Positions 50,926-60,922 of a stretch of DNA of 64,000 nucleotides are shown here, in pieces (the stretch's first letter is position 1; each line of letters starts with the position of its first letter). A program made the position numbers and the translations under genes. The DNA lies in the NCBI RefSeq assembly GCF_009755355.1, contig NZ_WQLB01000003.1:186001-250000 (forward strand), in the 5' to 3' direction. The DNA comes from Deinococcus arboris (GTDB taxonomy: Bacteria > Deinococcota > Deinococci > Deinococcales > Deinococcaceae). Below the pieces are notes generated by a model. That model saw only the letters and a list, made by a program, of their open reading frames with translations, ran no database searches and had not been told where the DNA came from.

Positions 50926-52005
50926 ATGACTGCGGCCGACGTCACCGGCGACTTCGCGGAGCTGACCTTACGGCTCACGCGGTTGGGGCTGACGGCGCCG
51001 GACCTGGGCAGCGCCATGCAGCCGGTGCTGGACGCCCTGGTCACGCACACTGGCGCCCAGGGGGCCGGTTACTACCAGTGGTGGGCGCCGGACAACGTGT
51101 ACCGCGCCCGCACCGCCAGTGGCCGCCTGCCACCGGGCCTGCACCCACGGGGGCTGTCGCCGCAGTTGCCGCTGCTGGGCGCCCTGCGGCGCTCGCCCGA
51201 ACCTGTCTTTATTTCCGACGTGCGCAGTCACCCGGCGGCGCGCACCTTCGCTTTTCCCGGCGTGTGCTCGCTGATTGCCGCGCCCATTCATGACCGGAGC
51301 GGGGGGCTGATCGGCGCGCTGCTGCTGCTGGCCTCTACCCCGCAACACTGGCGCCCCCCCGAGCAGGCGCTGGTGCGCAGCGTCACGGGCGTCATGGCCC
51401 TGCTGGCGGCCCGCTTGGACGCCGAAGAACGCGAGCGCGAAGCCCATGAACACGCCCTGCGGGCCCTGGGCCTGTGCCTAGAAGCCCGCAGCGCCGAGAC
51501 CCACGGCCACACCGACCGCGTGACCCGCCTGGCTGTAGAAGTGGGTCAGGCGCTATCCCTGGCCGAGGGCGACCTGTGCGCCCTGCGCTGGGGCGCCTAC
51601 CTGCATGACATCGGCAAGCTGAGCCTGCCCGACGAGATCCTGCACTGCCCCGGCCCCCTGACCGGTGACATGCGCGACCGCATGCGCACCCATGTAGAAG
51701 AAGGCGTCAATCTGGCCCGGCAGCTGCCCTTCCTCCCCGGCGAGGCCCTGAATGTCATTGCGGCGCACCATGAACGCTGGGACGGCACCGGCTACCCCCA
51801 GGGCGTGCGCGGCGAGGCGATTCCGCTGACGGCGCGCATTTTTGCCGTATGCGACGTGTTTGACGCCCTGACCAGCGCGCGCACCTACAAGGCTGCCTGG
51901 ACCGCCAACGACGCCCTGAACTTTGTGCAGGCCGCCAGTGGCACCCACTTTGACCCGCATGTGGTCCGCGCCCTGACCGGCGTCCTGCACCGTGTCCAGG
52001 CTTAA
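50926..52005 (+). CDS. GAF plus HD-GYP phosphodiesterase-type signalling protein
   Basis: An N-terminal GAF domain (about 15-165, with YQWWAPDNVYRARTASG and SLIAAPIHDRSGGLIGALLL) senses a small ligand. A coiled region leads into an HD-GYP domain (about 185-355): ETHGHTDRVTRL, AYLHDIGKLSLPDEIL (HD metal pair), HHERWDGTGYPQG and FDALTSARTYK. The HDxGK and HHERxDGxGYP motifs are intact, so it may hydrolyse cyclic di-GMP, though the GYP becomes GYPQG as usual. The ATG at 50926 gives MTAAD; a GTG at 50914 is an alternative. Confidence 0.9.
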   Translation: MTAADVTGDFAELTLRLTRLGLTAPDLGSAMQPVLDALVTHTGAQGAGYYQWWAPDNVYRARTASGRLPPGLHPRGLSPQLPLLGALRRSPEPVFISDVRSHPAARTFAFPGVCSLIAAPIHDRSGGLIGALLLLASTPQHWRPPEQALVRSVTGVMALLAARLDAEEREREAHEHALRALGLCLEARSAETHGHTDRVTRLAVEVGQALSLAEGDLCALRWGAYLHDIGKLSLPDEILHCPGPLTGDMRDRMRTHVEEGVNLARQLPFLPGEALNVIAAHHERWDGTGYPQGVRGEAIPLTARIFAVCDVFDALTSARTYKAAWTANDALNFVQAASGTHFDPHVVRALTGVLHRVQA

Positions 52006-52217
52006 AGAGCCTGACCACACACCCCCAGGAAGGGCTGGAGAGGATGTTCTTTGCCGCTCTGCGGGCTCGGCACGGGGAGAACTTCGCCTTCTCTCCCGGT
52101 CGCCTCGCAGAGAAGGCGGCGCCTGCCTGGCCGCACCCCCGCTTTTCCCACTCCCCACAACCCACTTCCCCCCTCCAAGTCACAGACGCGTCACCCGGCC
52201 CGCCTATACTCGCCCTC

Positions 52218-53165
52218 ATGAAACGCGCCGCCTTCCTGCTGCTGGGCCTGCTGGCCACCACCGCCGCCGCGCAGCGCACGGTGACCATTGGCCTGGGCTA
52301 CAACCCTGACGTACAGTTCACGCCCTTTTACGTGGCCGACAAGCTGGGCTATTTCGGCGCCGAGGGCCTGAAGGTCACCTACCAGCACGGGTACGTCTCG
52401 CAGCTGCTGCCCCTGCTGCTCCAGGGCAAACTGGATTTCGTGGTGGGCGACCCCGAGGACGCCATTTTTGCGCGCAACCAGGGCGCCGACGTGCGGTACA
52501 TCATGACCATGTACCAGAAGAATCCGGTCACCGTCTTCAGCCTCTCGCCGCTGAACAGCGCCGCCGACCTGAAGGGCAAGGCCGTGGGGCTGCCTGGGCC
52601 TTTTGGCAGCTCGTACCACGCGCTTCAGGCCCTCCTTGACAGTGCCAATCTGACCGAAGGCCGGGACGTGCGCCTGGCCAACATTGGCTTTACGCAGGTG
52701 GACGCCGTGCGCGCTGGGCGGGTAGACGCGGCGGTGGGCTACGCCAACAACGACGTGTTGCAACTGGCCCGCACCAGCGGCAAGCGCGTGTATACCCTGG
52801 ATATTTCGGGGGCCTACCCGATGGTCGGTGTGGGGCTGATGGGCAGCGGCAAGAGCCTGCAAGGCGACCTGGCCAAAAAGGTGGTGCGCGCCGCCCAGCG
52901 CGGCCTGAAGTTCACGGTGGCGGACCCTGCGCGCGCCTTCAAACTGGCCCAGCCTGTGTTTGGTGCCAGCGGCAGCCTGGACGTGCTGCGGGCCAGCACG
53001 CCGCTGATGACCGGGCCGTATACCCAGACGGCGGGCCTGGGCGCCATGAATCCGGCCGCCTGGACCAAGGCGGTGGCGGCGCTGGTCAAGCAGGGCAAAC
53101 TGCCAGCGGGGGCAAAGGCCAGCGACTACTACACCAACGCCTTTATCAGCAAAACGCTGAAATAA
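52218..53165 (+). CDS. ABC transporter substrate-binding protein, NMT1/THI5-like
   Basis: A 315-residue periplasmic binding protein with a signal peptide (LLLGLLATTAAAQ). The fold is the NMT1/SsuA-type: VTIGLGYNPDVQFTPFYVAD, LGYFGAEGLKVTYQHGYVSQ, LLLQGKLDFVVGDPEDAIFA, LKGKAVGLPGPFGSSYHALQ. Family ligands include thiamine pyrimidines, nitrate and sulfonates; the ligand here is not clear. No permease or ATPase gene is adjacent. TATACT (52205-52210), 7 nt before the ATG, fixes a leaderless start. Confidence 0.88.
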   Translation: MKRAAFLLLGLLATTAAAQRTVTIGLGYNPDVQFTPFYVADKLGYFGAEGLKVTYQHGYVSQLLPLLLQGKLDFVVGDPEDAIFARNQGADVRYIMTMYQKNPVTVFSLSPLNSAADLKGKAVGLPGPFGSSYHALQALLDSANLTEGRDVRLANIGFTQVDAVRAGRVDAAVGYANNDVLQLARTSGKRVYTLDISGAYPMVGVGLMGSGKSLQGDLAKKVVRAAQRGLKFTVADPARAFKLAQPVFGASGSLDVLRASTPLMTGPYTQTAGLGAMNPAAWTKAVAALVKQGKLPAGAKASDYYTNAFISKTLK

Positions 53166-53180
53166 GTGCCTTGTTCGGAG

Positions 53181-53210
53181 GCCGCGTCCTGCTGGGCGCG
53201 GCTTCTGTTT
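53181..53210 (+). terminator. Intrinsic terminator after the substrate-binding protein gene
   Basis: GCCGCGTCC (53181-53189) pairs with GGGCGCGGC (53194-53202) with one G-T pair and a 4-nt loop, followed by TTCTGTTT. Confidence 0.85.
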
Positions 53211-53308
53211 GGCTGTTCTGGCCGCACCTGCCCGGTCCACTGCGGGGCAAACAACCACCTCAAGTTCGTTGGCGCCCCCGCCCATTCCAAAGACTCACCG
53301 CGTTCGCT

Positions 53309-53354
53309 CCAGAGCGGGTGGGTGAGTGGTCTTCACCCACTCTGGGGTCCGTTT
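53309..53354. terminator. Second hairpin before the 40-aa ORF
   Basis: CCAGAGCGGGTG (53309-53320) pairs with CACCCACTCTGG (53334-53345) with one mismatch, followed by GGTCCGTTTT. The T-run overlaps a perfect -35 match TTGACA (53354-53359) without a well-spaced -10. The rest of 53210-53463 shows nothing recognisable. Confidence 0.4.
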
Positions 53355-53463
53355 TGACATCGGCCAGGCGTGCTAGGCGTGATGGCCTAGCTGCCCAGTT
53401 CTTCGTGACAGGGGCCGCTTTTGCCTGCTACGCTACCGCCATCACCGAAAGGAGGTGCTGCCT

Positions 53464-53586
53464 ATGACCAACATCACTGACATCAAGACCGCCCGCGCAC
53501 ACGGAGTCTTTGTTCCTGCCAACAGGAGTGATTTTGAACAACCACGTCTGGCCACCTCTGCCTTCGGGCGGCCCACACGACCATAA
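53464..53586 (+). CDS. 40-residue ORF with a strong ribosome-binding site
   Basis: AAAGGAGGTG, an almost perfect Shine-Dalgarno, precedes ATG 53464 by 6 nt; TACGCT at 53429-53434 could be the -10 box. The product starts MTNITDIKTARAHGVFVPAN and is basic and probably disordered, without a membrane segment. I do not recognise it. The RIO kinase gene starts 15 bp downstream with no ribosome-binding site of its own, so the two may be coupled. Confidence 0.55.
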   Translation: MTNITDIKTARAHGVFVPANRSDFEQPRLATSAFGRPTRP

Positions 53587-53601
53587 CCGCAGCAGGCGCC
53601 C

Positions 53602-54486
53602 ATGAGCGCCCAGTGGCACCACGCCTCAGAAGACTTCTGGGATGACCACCCTGAAGCCCCGCGCCGCCGGAGCAAAAAGAAGCCGCTCGGGCGCCGCCAA
53701 CTGGCCCACCTGACCAGCACCGACGACATCGACGTTCAGGACGACATCATTCGCCGCCTGCAAGACCTCGGGCACATCACCGAAGTCGTTGCCGAGCTCA
53801 AGAGCGGTAAGGAAGCCACAGCCTACGTGGCGCGTGGTCCCAGAGGCAGCGTTCTCCTGAAGCTCTACCGCGACCTCGAAGCCCGCTCATTCAAGGACGA
53901 CAGCGTATACCGCGCGGGCCAGGTAATTCTGGACGTGCGCGCCAAGCGGGCCATGGAAGGCCGCACCCGCAAGGGTCTGGAGATGCTCCAGCACGACTGG
54001 GTCAACGCTGAATACGCCCGTCTATGGCAACTGTGGCAGGCTGGTCTGCCCGTCCCCGAACCCCTGGTGGGGCCTCATCCCTACGACTACGCCCAGACCG
54101 TTCCCGCCGTCCTGATGCGCCTCGTGGGCACCGAAGACGACGTCGCCCCGCGCCTGAGTGACGCCCCGCTGACCCCCGAACAGGCCCAGAGCGCCTGGCG
54201 GCAGAGTGTTCAGGGCATGGCCGATCTGCTGCGGCTGGGTTACGCGCATGGCGATTACAGCACCTACAACCTTCTCTGGTGGGAGGACACCGTGACCATC
54301 ATCGACTTTCCGCAACTGACCACGCGCCAGAATCCGCACTTCCGCGACCTGCTGGCCAGAGACGCCCAGAGCCTCGTCACCAGCTTCCGCAAACACGGCA
54401 TTCAGGCCGACGCCGACGCAACGCTCCGCGAGGTGCAGCGCCGCGCCCTGGGCCCAGCCCCCACCCCCCGCTTGCTGCTGCCGTGA
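53602..54486 (+). CDS. RIO-type protein kinase
   Basis: A 294-residue RIO1-like kinase. ELKSGKEATAYVARG is the flexible nucleotide loop, VLLKLYRD holds the catalytic-site Lys, GYAHGDYSTYNLLWW (about 213-227) is the catalytic HGD loop with its Asn, and VTIIDFPQ the metal-binding Asp. RIO kinases work in ribosome maturation in archaea and eukaryotes; in bacteria their role is little known. The N-terminus is basic (PRRRSKKKPLGRRQ). A terminator follows. Confidence 0.9.
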   Translation: MSAQWHHASEDFWDDHPEAPRRRSKKKPLGRRQLAHLTSTDDIDVQDDIIRRLQDLGHITEVVAELKSGKEATAYVARGPRGSVLLKLYRDLEARSFKDDSVYRAGQVILDVRAKRAMEGRTRKGLEMLQHDWVNAEYARLWQLWQAGLPVPEPLVGPHPYDYAQTVPAVLMRLVGTEDDVAPRLSDAPLTPEQAQSAWRQSVQGMADLLRLGYAHGDYSTYNLLWWEDTVTIIDFPQLTTRQNPHFRDLLARDAQSLVTSFRKHGIQADADATLREVQRRALGPAPTPRLLLP

Positions 54487-54497
54487 CCAGCACCTCC

Positions 54498-54530
54498 CGC
54501 CGGGCACCCCAGAGATGGCGGTGCCCGGCG
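54498..54530. terminator. Terminator between convergent RIO kinase and GH32 genes
   Basis: A perfect 11-bp stem, CGCCGGGCACC (54498-54508) with GGTGCCCGGCG (54520-54530), is followed by TGTTCTGTGGTTGCTGTTT. Confidence 0.8.
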
Positions 54531-54621
54531 TGTTCTGTGGTTGCTGTTTAGAACGCCTGGCACCCGGTAGGCTCCTGCCAGCTCTACTCAGAGCCACCTG
54601 CCAGTCTCGGCGTCCGTGTTC

Positions 54622-55986
54622 CTAGGCCGGCAGGGTGGCCCGGAGCCGCCACACCTGCCCCCAGGCACCCCGGAGCGTCAGGCGCGTGATGGGCTGGGCC
54701 GGCAGCAGCAGACTGGTGAAACTCACCTGACCGCCCGCCGCAAACACCTCCAGCGAGCAGGTGTCGAGCATGACCCGCACCTCCTCCTCTGCCCCGGCAG
54801 GCAGCGGGGCCATAAAGGTGCCAGCAAAGCCGGCCAGCCCAGCGGGGGCCGGCCGGGTCAGGCGCAAGTGACCGGCCCGAACACTCAGGGTCGCTTCCTG
54901 GCCCGCGTCGGACCCGAAGTGCACCTCGGCGCCCTCGGGCAGGGTCAGCGCCAGGTCGAGGGCCTGCCCGGCAGAGAAGGAGAACGTCTGCCCGCTGTCC
55001 AGGCGCTGGCCCTGGTCACGCAGGGCTGTCAATTCCCGCAGAGGCTGCTGGGTCAGCGCCCACTGCCCGGCGCTGCGCACCAACCCCAGCTCTCGCGGCA
55101 GGGTCAGGGCGCCGCGCCAGGGGTGGGTGGGCAGGTCGTTGGCGTAATCCCAGGCGTTCATCCAGGCCAGCCAGACCGCGCGCGCTGGCCCCTGCGGCAG
55201 GTCGCTGTAGGTGATGGCCGCGTAGAAATCCTTGCCCCAGTCGGCCCAGCGCGCCGGCTGCGAGGGCGTGAACACCGCGCCGTCAAAGGTGCCGACCCAG
55301 TACTGCGCGCCTGTGCCGCCCTGTGGGCCACCGGCAAACACGTCCACTTTCATGACCCAGAGGAGGTCGCCGTCCTCACCAGGCAAGGCGAACAGGTCCG
55401 GCACTTCCCAGATGCCGGCCACCGCGCCGGCCGGGCCAAACAGGCTGAGGCGTGTCCAGCGGCGCAAGTCAGGCGAGCCGTACACGCCAATCTGGCGCTC
55501 GTTAGGGTGGGCGACCACACTGATCCACTGCGCGGTGGCGGCGTGCCAGAAGGTCTTGGGGTCACGGAAATCTTGTTTGTGTTCGTCCAGCACCGCTGCC
55601 GGCCCCACGAAGGCCCAGTGCGCCCCACCGTCGCGGCTGAGCGCCAGATACTGCGCCTGATGGTGGTCGCCGTTCCCCGTGTACATGGCCACCACCGGCG
55701 GGTGCGGGTCGCCGGGCTGGCCCAGCCCACTGGTGTTGTGCCTGTCCACCACCGCACTGCCTGAATACACGTCGTGCCCTTGGCGCCAGGGCAGGGCGAC
55801 CTCATGCTCTTGCCAGTGCAGCAGGTCCGGGCTGGTGGCGTGGCCCCAGCTGAGATAGCCGTGATGGTTGGCGCGGGGATTGTGCTGGTAAAAGAGGTGG
55901 TAGCGCCCGCCCGCGTACACCAGACCGTTGGGGTCGTTCAGCCAGTGCTGCCGGGCGGTGAAGTGCAGAGCGGGGCGCAGAACCAT
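54622..55986 (-). CDS. Glycoside hydrolase family 32 (sucrose/fructan hydrolase)
   Basis: A 454-residue GH32 enzyme that cleaves fructosyl linkages in sucrose, inulin or levan. The N-terminal beta-propeller shows WLNDPNG with the nucleophile Asp (about 16-22), FRDPK (about 140, transition-state Asp) and GIWEVPDLF with the acid/base Glu (about 193). A C-terminal beta-sandwich (about 330-454) includes VRVMLDTCSLEVFAAGG. No signal peptide, so it acts inside the cell. No sugar transporter or regulator is adjacent. CACAGT lies 5 nt before the ATG. Confidence 0.94.
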   Translation of the reverse strand: MVLRPALHFTARQHWLNDPNGLVYAGGRYHLFYQHNPRANHHGYLSWGHATSPDLLHWQEHEVALPWRQGHDVYSGSAVVDRHNTSGLGQPGDPHPPVVAMYTGNGDHHQAQYLALSRDGGAHWAFVGPAAVLDEHKQDFRDPKTFWHAATAQWISVVAHPNERQIGVYGSPDLRRWTRLSLFGPAGAVAGIWEVPDLFALPGEDGDLLWVMKVDVFAGGPQGGTGAQYWVGTFDGAVFTPSQPARWADWGKDFYAAITYSDLPQGPARAVWLAWMNAWDYANDLPTHPWRGALTLPRELGLVRSAGQWALTQQPLRELTALRDQGQRLDSGQTFSFSAGQALDLALTLPEGAEVHFGSDAGQEATLSVRAGHLRLTRPAPAGLAGFAGTFMAPLPAGAEEEVRVMLDTCSLEVFAAGGQVSFTSLLLPAQPITRLTLRGAWGQVWRLRATLPA

Positions 55987-56019
55987 GCCCTACTGTGCCG
56001 CGCCCCCGATACTGGGCGC

Positions 56020-56106
56020 ATGCCCCGCCCTCTGAAGTTCCTGCTCATGCTGCTGCCGTTTGTGCTGGGCAGCAGCGCCGCCCGCCGGACGCCCCGTGAC
56101 CGCTAA
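56020..56106 (+). CDS. 28-residue hydrophobic leader ORF overlapping the CoA lyase gene
   Basis: The product has a hydrophobic core (LKFLLMLLPFVLG) followed by a basic tail, so it could be a small membrane peptide. GATACT ends 6 nt before its ATG, the leaderless layout. Its stop (56104-56106) lies 11 bp inside the CoA lyase gene, whose GTG has no signal of its own, suggesting coupled translation. Confidence 0.5.
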   Translation: MPRPLKFLLMLLPFVLGSSAARRTPRDR

Positions 56107-56908
56107 GCCCCGCCACCTGCGCTCGGTGCTGTATGTGCCCGGCGACAACCCCCGCGCCCTGGACAAGGCCCGCACCCTGGGGGCCGACGCCGTGATTCTG
56201 GACCTGGAAGACGCCGTGGCCCCCGAACACAAGGCCGCCGCGCGGGAAGGCGTGCGGGCCGCCCTGGCCAGTCCCTGGCCCATCCCGGTTCTTCTGCGCG
56301 TGAACGCCCCCGGCACCCCCTGGCATGCCGACGACCTGGCACTGGCCCGGACGCTTCTGCTGGCCGGCGTGGTGCTGCCCAAGGGAGAAGCGCCGCCCAG
56401 CCTTGACCTCCCCTTGCCGGTCTGGACCATGATTGAAACGCCTCTGGGGGTCCTGAATGCCCCGGCTATTGCGGCCGCACCCGCAGTGGCGGGTCTGATT
56501 GCGGGCACCAACGACCTGGCCCGCGCCCTGCGCACCCGCCCCCACCCGTCGCGTGAGGGCCTGCTGCACGCCCTGAGTGCCGTGGTGCTGGCCGCCCGCG
56601 CCCACGGCAAGGTGCCTCTGGATGCGGTGTTCAACAACGTGCGCGACCCCGACGGCTTTGCCCAGGAGTGCGAGCAGGGCCGCACCCTGGGCTTTGCCGG
56701 CAAGACCGTGATTCATCCCAGCCAGATTGACCCCGCCAACGCCGCCTACGGTGTGCGCCCCGAAGCCGCCCAGCGCGCCCGCGCCCTGCTGGCCACCTGG
56801 GACGCCGCCCGCGCCGCTGGGCAGAGCATTGCCACCTTCGAGGGCGCCCTGATCGAGCAGATGCATGTGGATGAAGCGCGGGAATTGGCGGAGGAGGACG
56901 GCGGTTAG
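56096..56908 (+). CDS. HpcH/HpaI aldolase / citrate lyase beta-like CoA ester lyase
   Basis: A 270-residue TIM-barrel enzyme of the CitE family: RSVLYVPGDNPRALDKARTL at the start, ADAVILDLEDAVAPEHKAAA with the metal-binding Glu/Asp, LLRVNAPGTPWHADDL, TMIETPLGVLNAP, GLIAGTNDLARALRTR and GFAGKTVIHPSQI. Stand-alone CitE-like proteins act on malyl-CoA or citramalyl-CoA, without the other citrate lyase subunits; none is nearby. The GTG at 56096 gives TAKPRHLRSVLYVPG, the proper family start, and overlaps the small upstream ORF. Confidence 0.9.
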   Translation: MTAKPRHLRSVLYVPGDNPRALDKARTLGADAVILDLEDAVAPEHKAAAREGVRAALASPWPIPVLLRVNAPGTPWHADDLALARTLLLAGVVLPKGEAPPSLDLPLPVWTMIETPLGVLNAPAIAAAPAVAGLIAGTNDLARALRTRPHPSREGLLHALSAVVLAARAHGKVPLDAVFNNVRDPDGFAQECEQGRTLGFAGKTVIHPSQIDPANAAYGVRPEAAQRARALLATWDAARAAGQSIATFEGALIEQMHVDEARELAEEDGG

Positions 56909-57294
<386 letters not shown>

Positions 57295-57663
57295 CTAGCT
57301 CTCTAAAGCCACCGCCCTCACCTTCCCCCCATTCCCGCCCAACCACACCCGAAACGCCCCCAACCCCTCTTCACTCAGCTCCCCTCTCACCACGCCGTCT
57401 GCCCCCACTATCCACGGCCGCCGGTTCGCGTCTTCCGGCAGGCCCTCCAGCCGGTAGCGCCCCGCCCCCACCCCCCCCAGCCGCGCCGTCACCACATGCG
57501 GGTAATACTCCTGCTCAAAGCGCCGCTGCAGCCGAGCCTCACGCCCGTGATCCACACCAGAAATCCCGAAAAACAGGAACACCGGCCCAAAGTCCACAAA
57601 CGGCCGCAGCCGGCGCCGCCGAACCGAGAGGACCTGAAGGGCAGACACCACAGGCTCTGTCAT
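57295..57663 (-). CDS. Unrecognised 122-residue protein
   Basis: A small basic protein with no motif I recognise. It has a short hydrophobic stretch (FGPVFLFFGISG), a central segment QEYYPHVVTARL and a glycine-rich C-terminus. TAGACA lies 6 nt before the ATG, a weak leaderless promoter. It is divergent from the ilvA leader, 45 bp from its -10 box. Probably a real gene because of its start signal and position, but conservation is untested. Confidence 0.5.
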   Translation of the reverse strand: MTEPVVSALQVLSVRRRRLRPFVDFGPVFLFFGISGVDHGREARLQRRFEQEYYPHVVTARLGGVGAGRYRLEGLPEDANRRPWIVGADGVVRGELSEEGLGAFRVWLGGNGGKVRAVALES

Positions 57664-57720
57664 GCGTCTTGTCTACCCCTGAGCCGGCCGGGCATTCCAG
57701 CCCTGTCCTATGCTCGCTCT

Positions 57721-57765
57721 ATGGACACGGCGCGAATTCTTTGGCTGTCAGGGGCACCCACCTGA
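57721..57765 (+). CDS. ilvA leader peptide with Ile-Leu codons
   Basis: A 14-residue frame, MDTARILWLSGAPT, 6 nt after TATGCT, thus from a leaderless mRNA. Codons 6-7 are ATT CTT (Ile, Leu), A/T-ending codons that are rare in this GC-rich sequence, followed by Trp and Leu. It could sense charged tRNA-Ile or tRNA-Leu, fitting control of threonine deaminase. There is only one Ile codon, so the case is weaker than at pheS. Confidence 0.65.
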   Translation: MDTARILWLSGAPT

Positions 57766-57786
57766 CCGCCCGCGCGTGGTCTGTCG

Positions 57787-57817
57787 CCCCCGAACAGGTG
57801 TTCGGGGGTTCTTGTTT
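57787..57817 (+). terminator. Attenuator terminator in front of ilvA
   Basis: CCCCCGAAC (57787-57795) pairs perfectly with GTTCGGGGG (57800-57808) around a 4-nt AGGT loop, followed by TTCTTGTTT. The ribosome-binding site GGAGG starts at the next base. Confidence 0.88.
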
Positions 57818-57829
57818 GGAGGCGCCCGC

Positions 57830-59395
<1,566 letters not shown>

Positions 59396-59471
59396 GGCGG
59401 CCAGAGCCCAGGGCCGCACATAAAGGGCACCTGGGGCCGTCCTCATCCTGCGCGCTTCTGGACATGGCCAG

Positions 59472-59819
59472 ATGGAGGACATGGCAGAGTCTGCGACCAC
59501 TTCCAACGCGGTGTTGCGCCTCAGTGGGGCGTGGCAGGGCGAGGCCACCGACCCAGGGCGTCAGTTTCAGGGCCAGGTGCTAGTCTCCAGCCTGGAAGCG
59601 CTTCCGGAGGGCACGGCTGTCGAGGTGAGTTTTCAGGACAGCGGCCGCCGGGTCAGTGGGCCAGGCGACCACGGCGCCTATGTGCTGCGCGCGCTGGGGC
59701 AGTCGTGGCCCGTGCTCCGCCTGACCCAGCACCCCAGCGCCGTGGGCCAGAACCGCGATGACCGGGTGCCGTCGTCCGAGTGGGTGGCGGAGCTGGTGGT
59801 GGGCCGGTCAGGCACCTGA
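59472..59819 (+). CDS. Unrecognised 115-residue protein
   Basis: A small soluble, beta-rich protein (LRLSGAWQGEATDPGRQFQG, VEVSFQDSGRRVSG) with no recognised domain. Starts at 59472 or, equally possible, at the ATG 59481, which has GGAGG 2 nt upstream. It lies 76 bp after ilvA in the same direction and could be cotranscribed. Function unknown. Confidence 0.5.
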   Translation: MEDMAESATTSNAVLRLSGAWQGEATDPGRQFQGQVLVSSLEALPEGTAVEVSFQDSGRRVSGPGDHGAYVLRALGQSWPVLRLTQHPSAVGQNRDDRVPSSEWVAELVVGRSGT

Positions 59820-59856
59820 GCTTGCGCCGCGCCGGACCGGCTGCTTAGGCTAACCC

Positions 59857-60330
59857 ATGTCGCCTTACCGCCTGCTGGACGTGCCCCCCACCGACCCGCG
59901 TGTGCAGGCCCTGATGAACGCCCAGCAGCGCGAACTGCGGGCGCTCTATCAGGACACCGATGAGCGCACTGAACCCTTTGACCCCATGACCCTGACGGGC
60001 GAGGGCTGCGTGCTGCTGGCCGCCGAGGAAGAAGGCGAACTGGTGGCCTGCGGCGCCCTGAAGCGCTGGGACACCGAATCGGCCGAGGTCAAGCGGATGT
60101 ACACCGTTCCTGACGCCCGTGGGCGGGGCATTGGCCGGGCGCTGCTGGAAGAACTGCAGGCGCGCGGCCAGGCCGAGGGGTACGCCCGCCTGGTGCTTGA
60201 AACAGGTGACCAGCAGGCGGCAGCCCTGGCACTGTACGAACGCGCGGGCTTCCGGCGCATTCCCAACTTCGGGTATTATGAGGGCATAGAGAACAGCCTC
60301 TGCTTTGCCTTGCCGCTGAAACCCGCCTGA
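59857..60330 (+). CDS. GNAT family N-acetyltransferase
   Basis: A 157-residue acetyltransferase with the acetyl-CoA loop VPDARGRGIGRALLEEL (about 85-101), preceded by AEVKRMYTV and followed by LVLETGDQQAAALALYERAGF. Substrate unknown. TAGGCT ends 5 nt before the ATG, indicating a leaderless start. Confidence 0.92.
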   Translation: MSPYRLLDVPPTDPRVQALMNAQQRELRALYQDTDERTEPFDPMTLTGEGCVLLAAEEEGELVACGALKRWDTESAEVKRMYTVPDARGRGIGRALLEELQARGQAEGYARLVLETGDQQAAALALYERAGFRRIPNFGYYEGIENSLCFALPLKPA

Positions 60331-60545
60331 AGCGTTGTCGCATCCGGCTTTGCCGCGAGGGAGAAGTTCGACTATGGGGAAGGGACTCAATTCACTTCTC
60401 TGCACGTTGACCACACCCTCGAAGAAGGCTCGGTGCGGCCACTCCTTCACCCCGCTGGGCAGCCCAGCGCTGTGGGTGGATAAAGCCTCAATAGCGCTGG
60501 GGGCTGTGATCAGCCTTGCCTACCCGGAATCTGTCACGGTGGGCC

Positions 60546-60881
60546 ATGGCCTTCCCTAGTCCCGACCTTCAGGCCTGTATTGACGCCTGCCTGACCTGTC
60601 TGAGCGCCTGCGAAACCTGCGCCGCCGCCTGCCTGAATGAGCCGGACCTGGAGATGATGCGGGCCTGCATTCGTCTGGACCGCGACTGCGCCGACCTGTG
60701 TGCCCTGACAGCCCGGCTGCTGCTGCGGGGCAGCACCCTGCACGCGCAGGCCTACGCCCTGTGTGCCGCTGCATGTGACGCCTGCGCCGCCGAGTGCGCC
60801 CAGCATCACCATGACCACTGCCAGCGCTGCGCCGAAGCCTGCCGCCAATGTGCCCAGGCGTGCCGGGTTCTGGCGGCGTAA
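60546..60881 (+). CDS. Cys-rich four-helix-bundle copper-binding protein (DUF326 type)
   Basis: The 111-residue protein is very rich in cysteine, placed in CxxxC and CxxC spacing on helices: CIDACLTCLSACETCAAAC, CIRLDRDCADLC, CAAACDACAAECAQHHHDHC and CQRCAEACRQCAQAC. That is the DUF326/four-helix copper-binding pattern, which can store many Cu(I) ions. The ATG at 60546 (MAFPSPDLQ) starts the family region; a frame to 60516 is longer without support. Cytosolic (no signal peptide). Confidence 0.87.
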   Translation: MAFPSPDLQACIDACLTCLSACETCAAACLNEPDLEMMRACIRLDRDCADLCALTARLLLRGSTLHAQAYALCAAACDACAAECAQHHHDHCQRCAEACRQCAQACRVLAA

Positions 60882-60922
60882 AAGTCGCCTGTGGTTTCCT
60901 GGTAACCCGGTAGTCTGGGGCT

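Larger units (their letters stand above)
57709..57829 (+). promoter_or_regulatory. Attenuator leader of ilvA
   Basis: In transcript order: TATGCT (57709-57714), 6 nt, leader peptide (57721-57765), terminator (57787-57817), GGAGG (57818-57822), ilvA ATG (57830). GGGGC (57751-57755) can pair with GCCCC (57786-57790), which would open the terminator. The order of parts is the same as at pheS. Confidence 0.7.

Noticed and set aside
52044..52217. Longer N-terminus for the substrate-binding protein
   Set aside because: It would precede the signal peptide and include the TATACT promoter.
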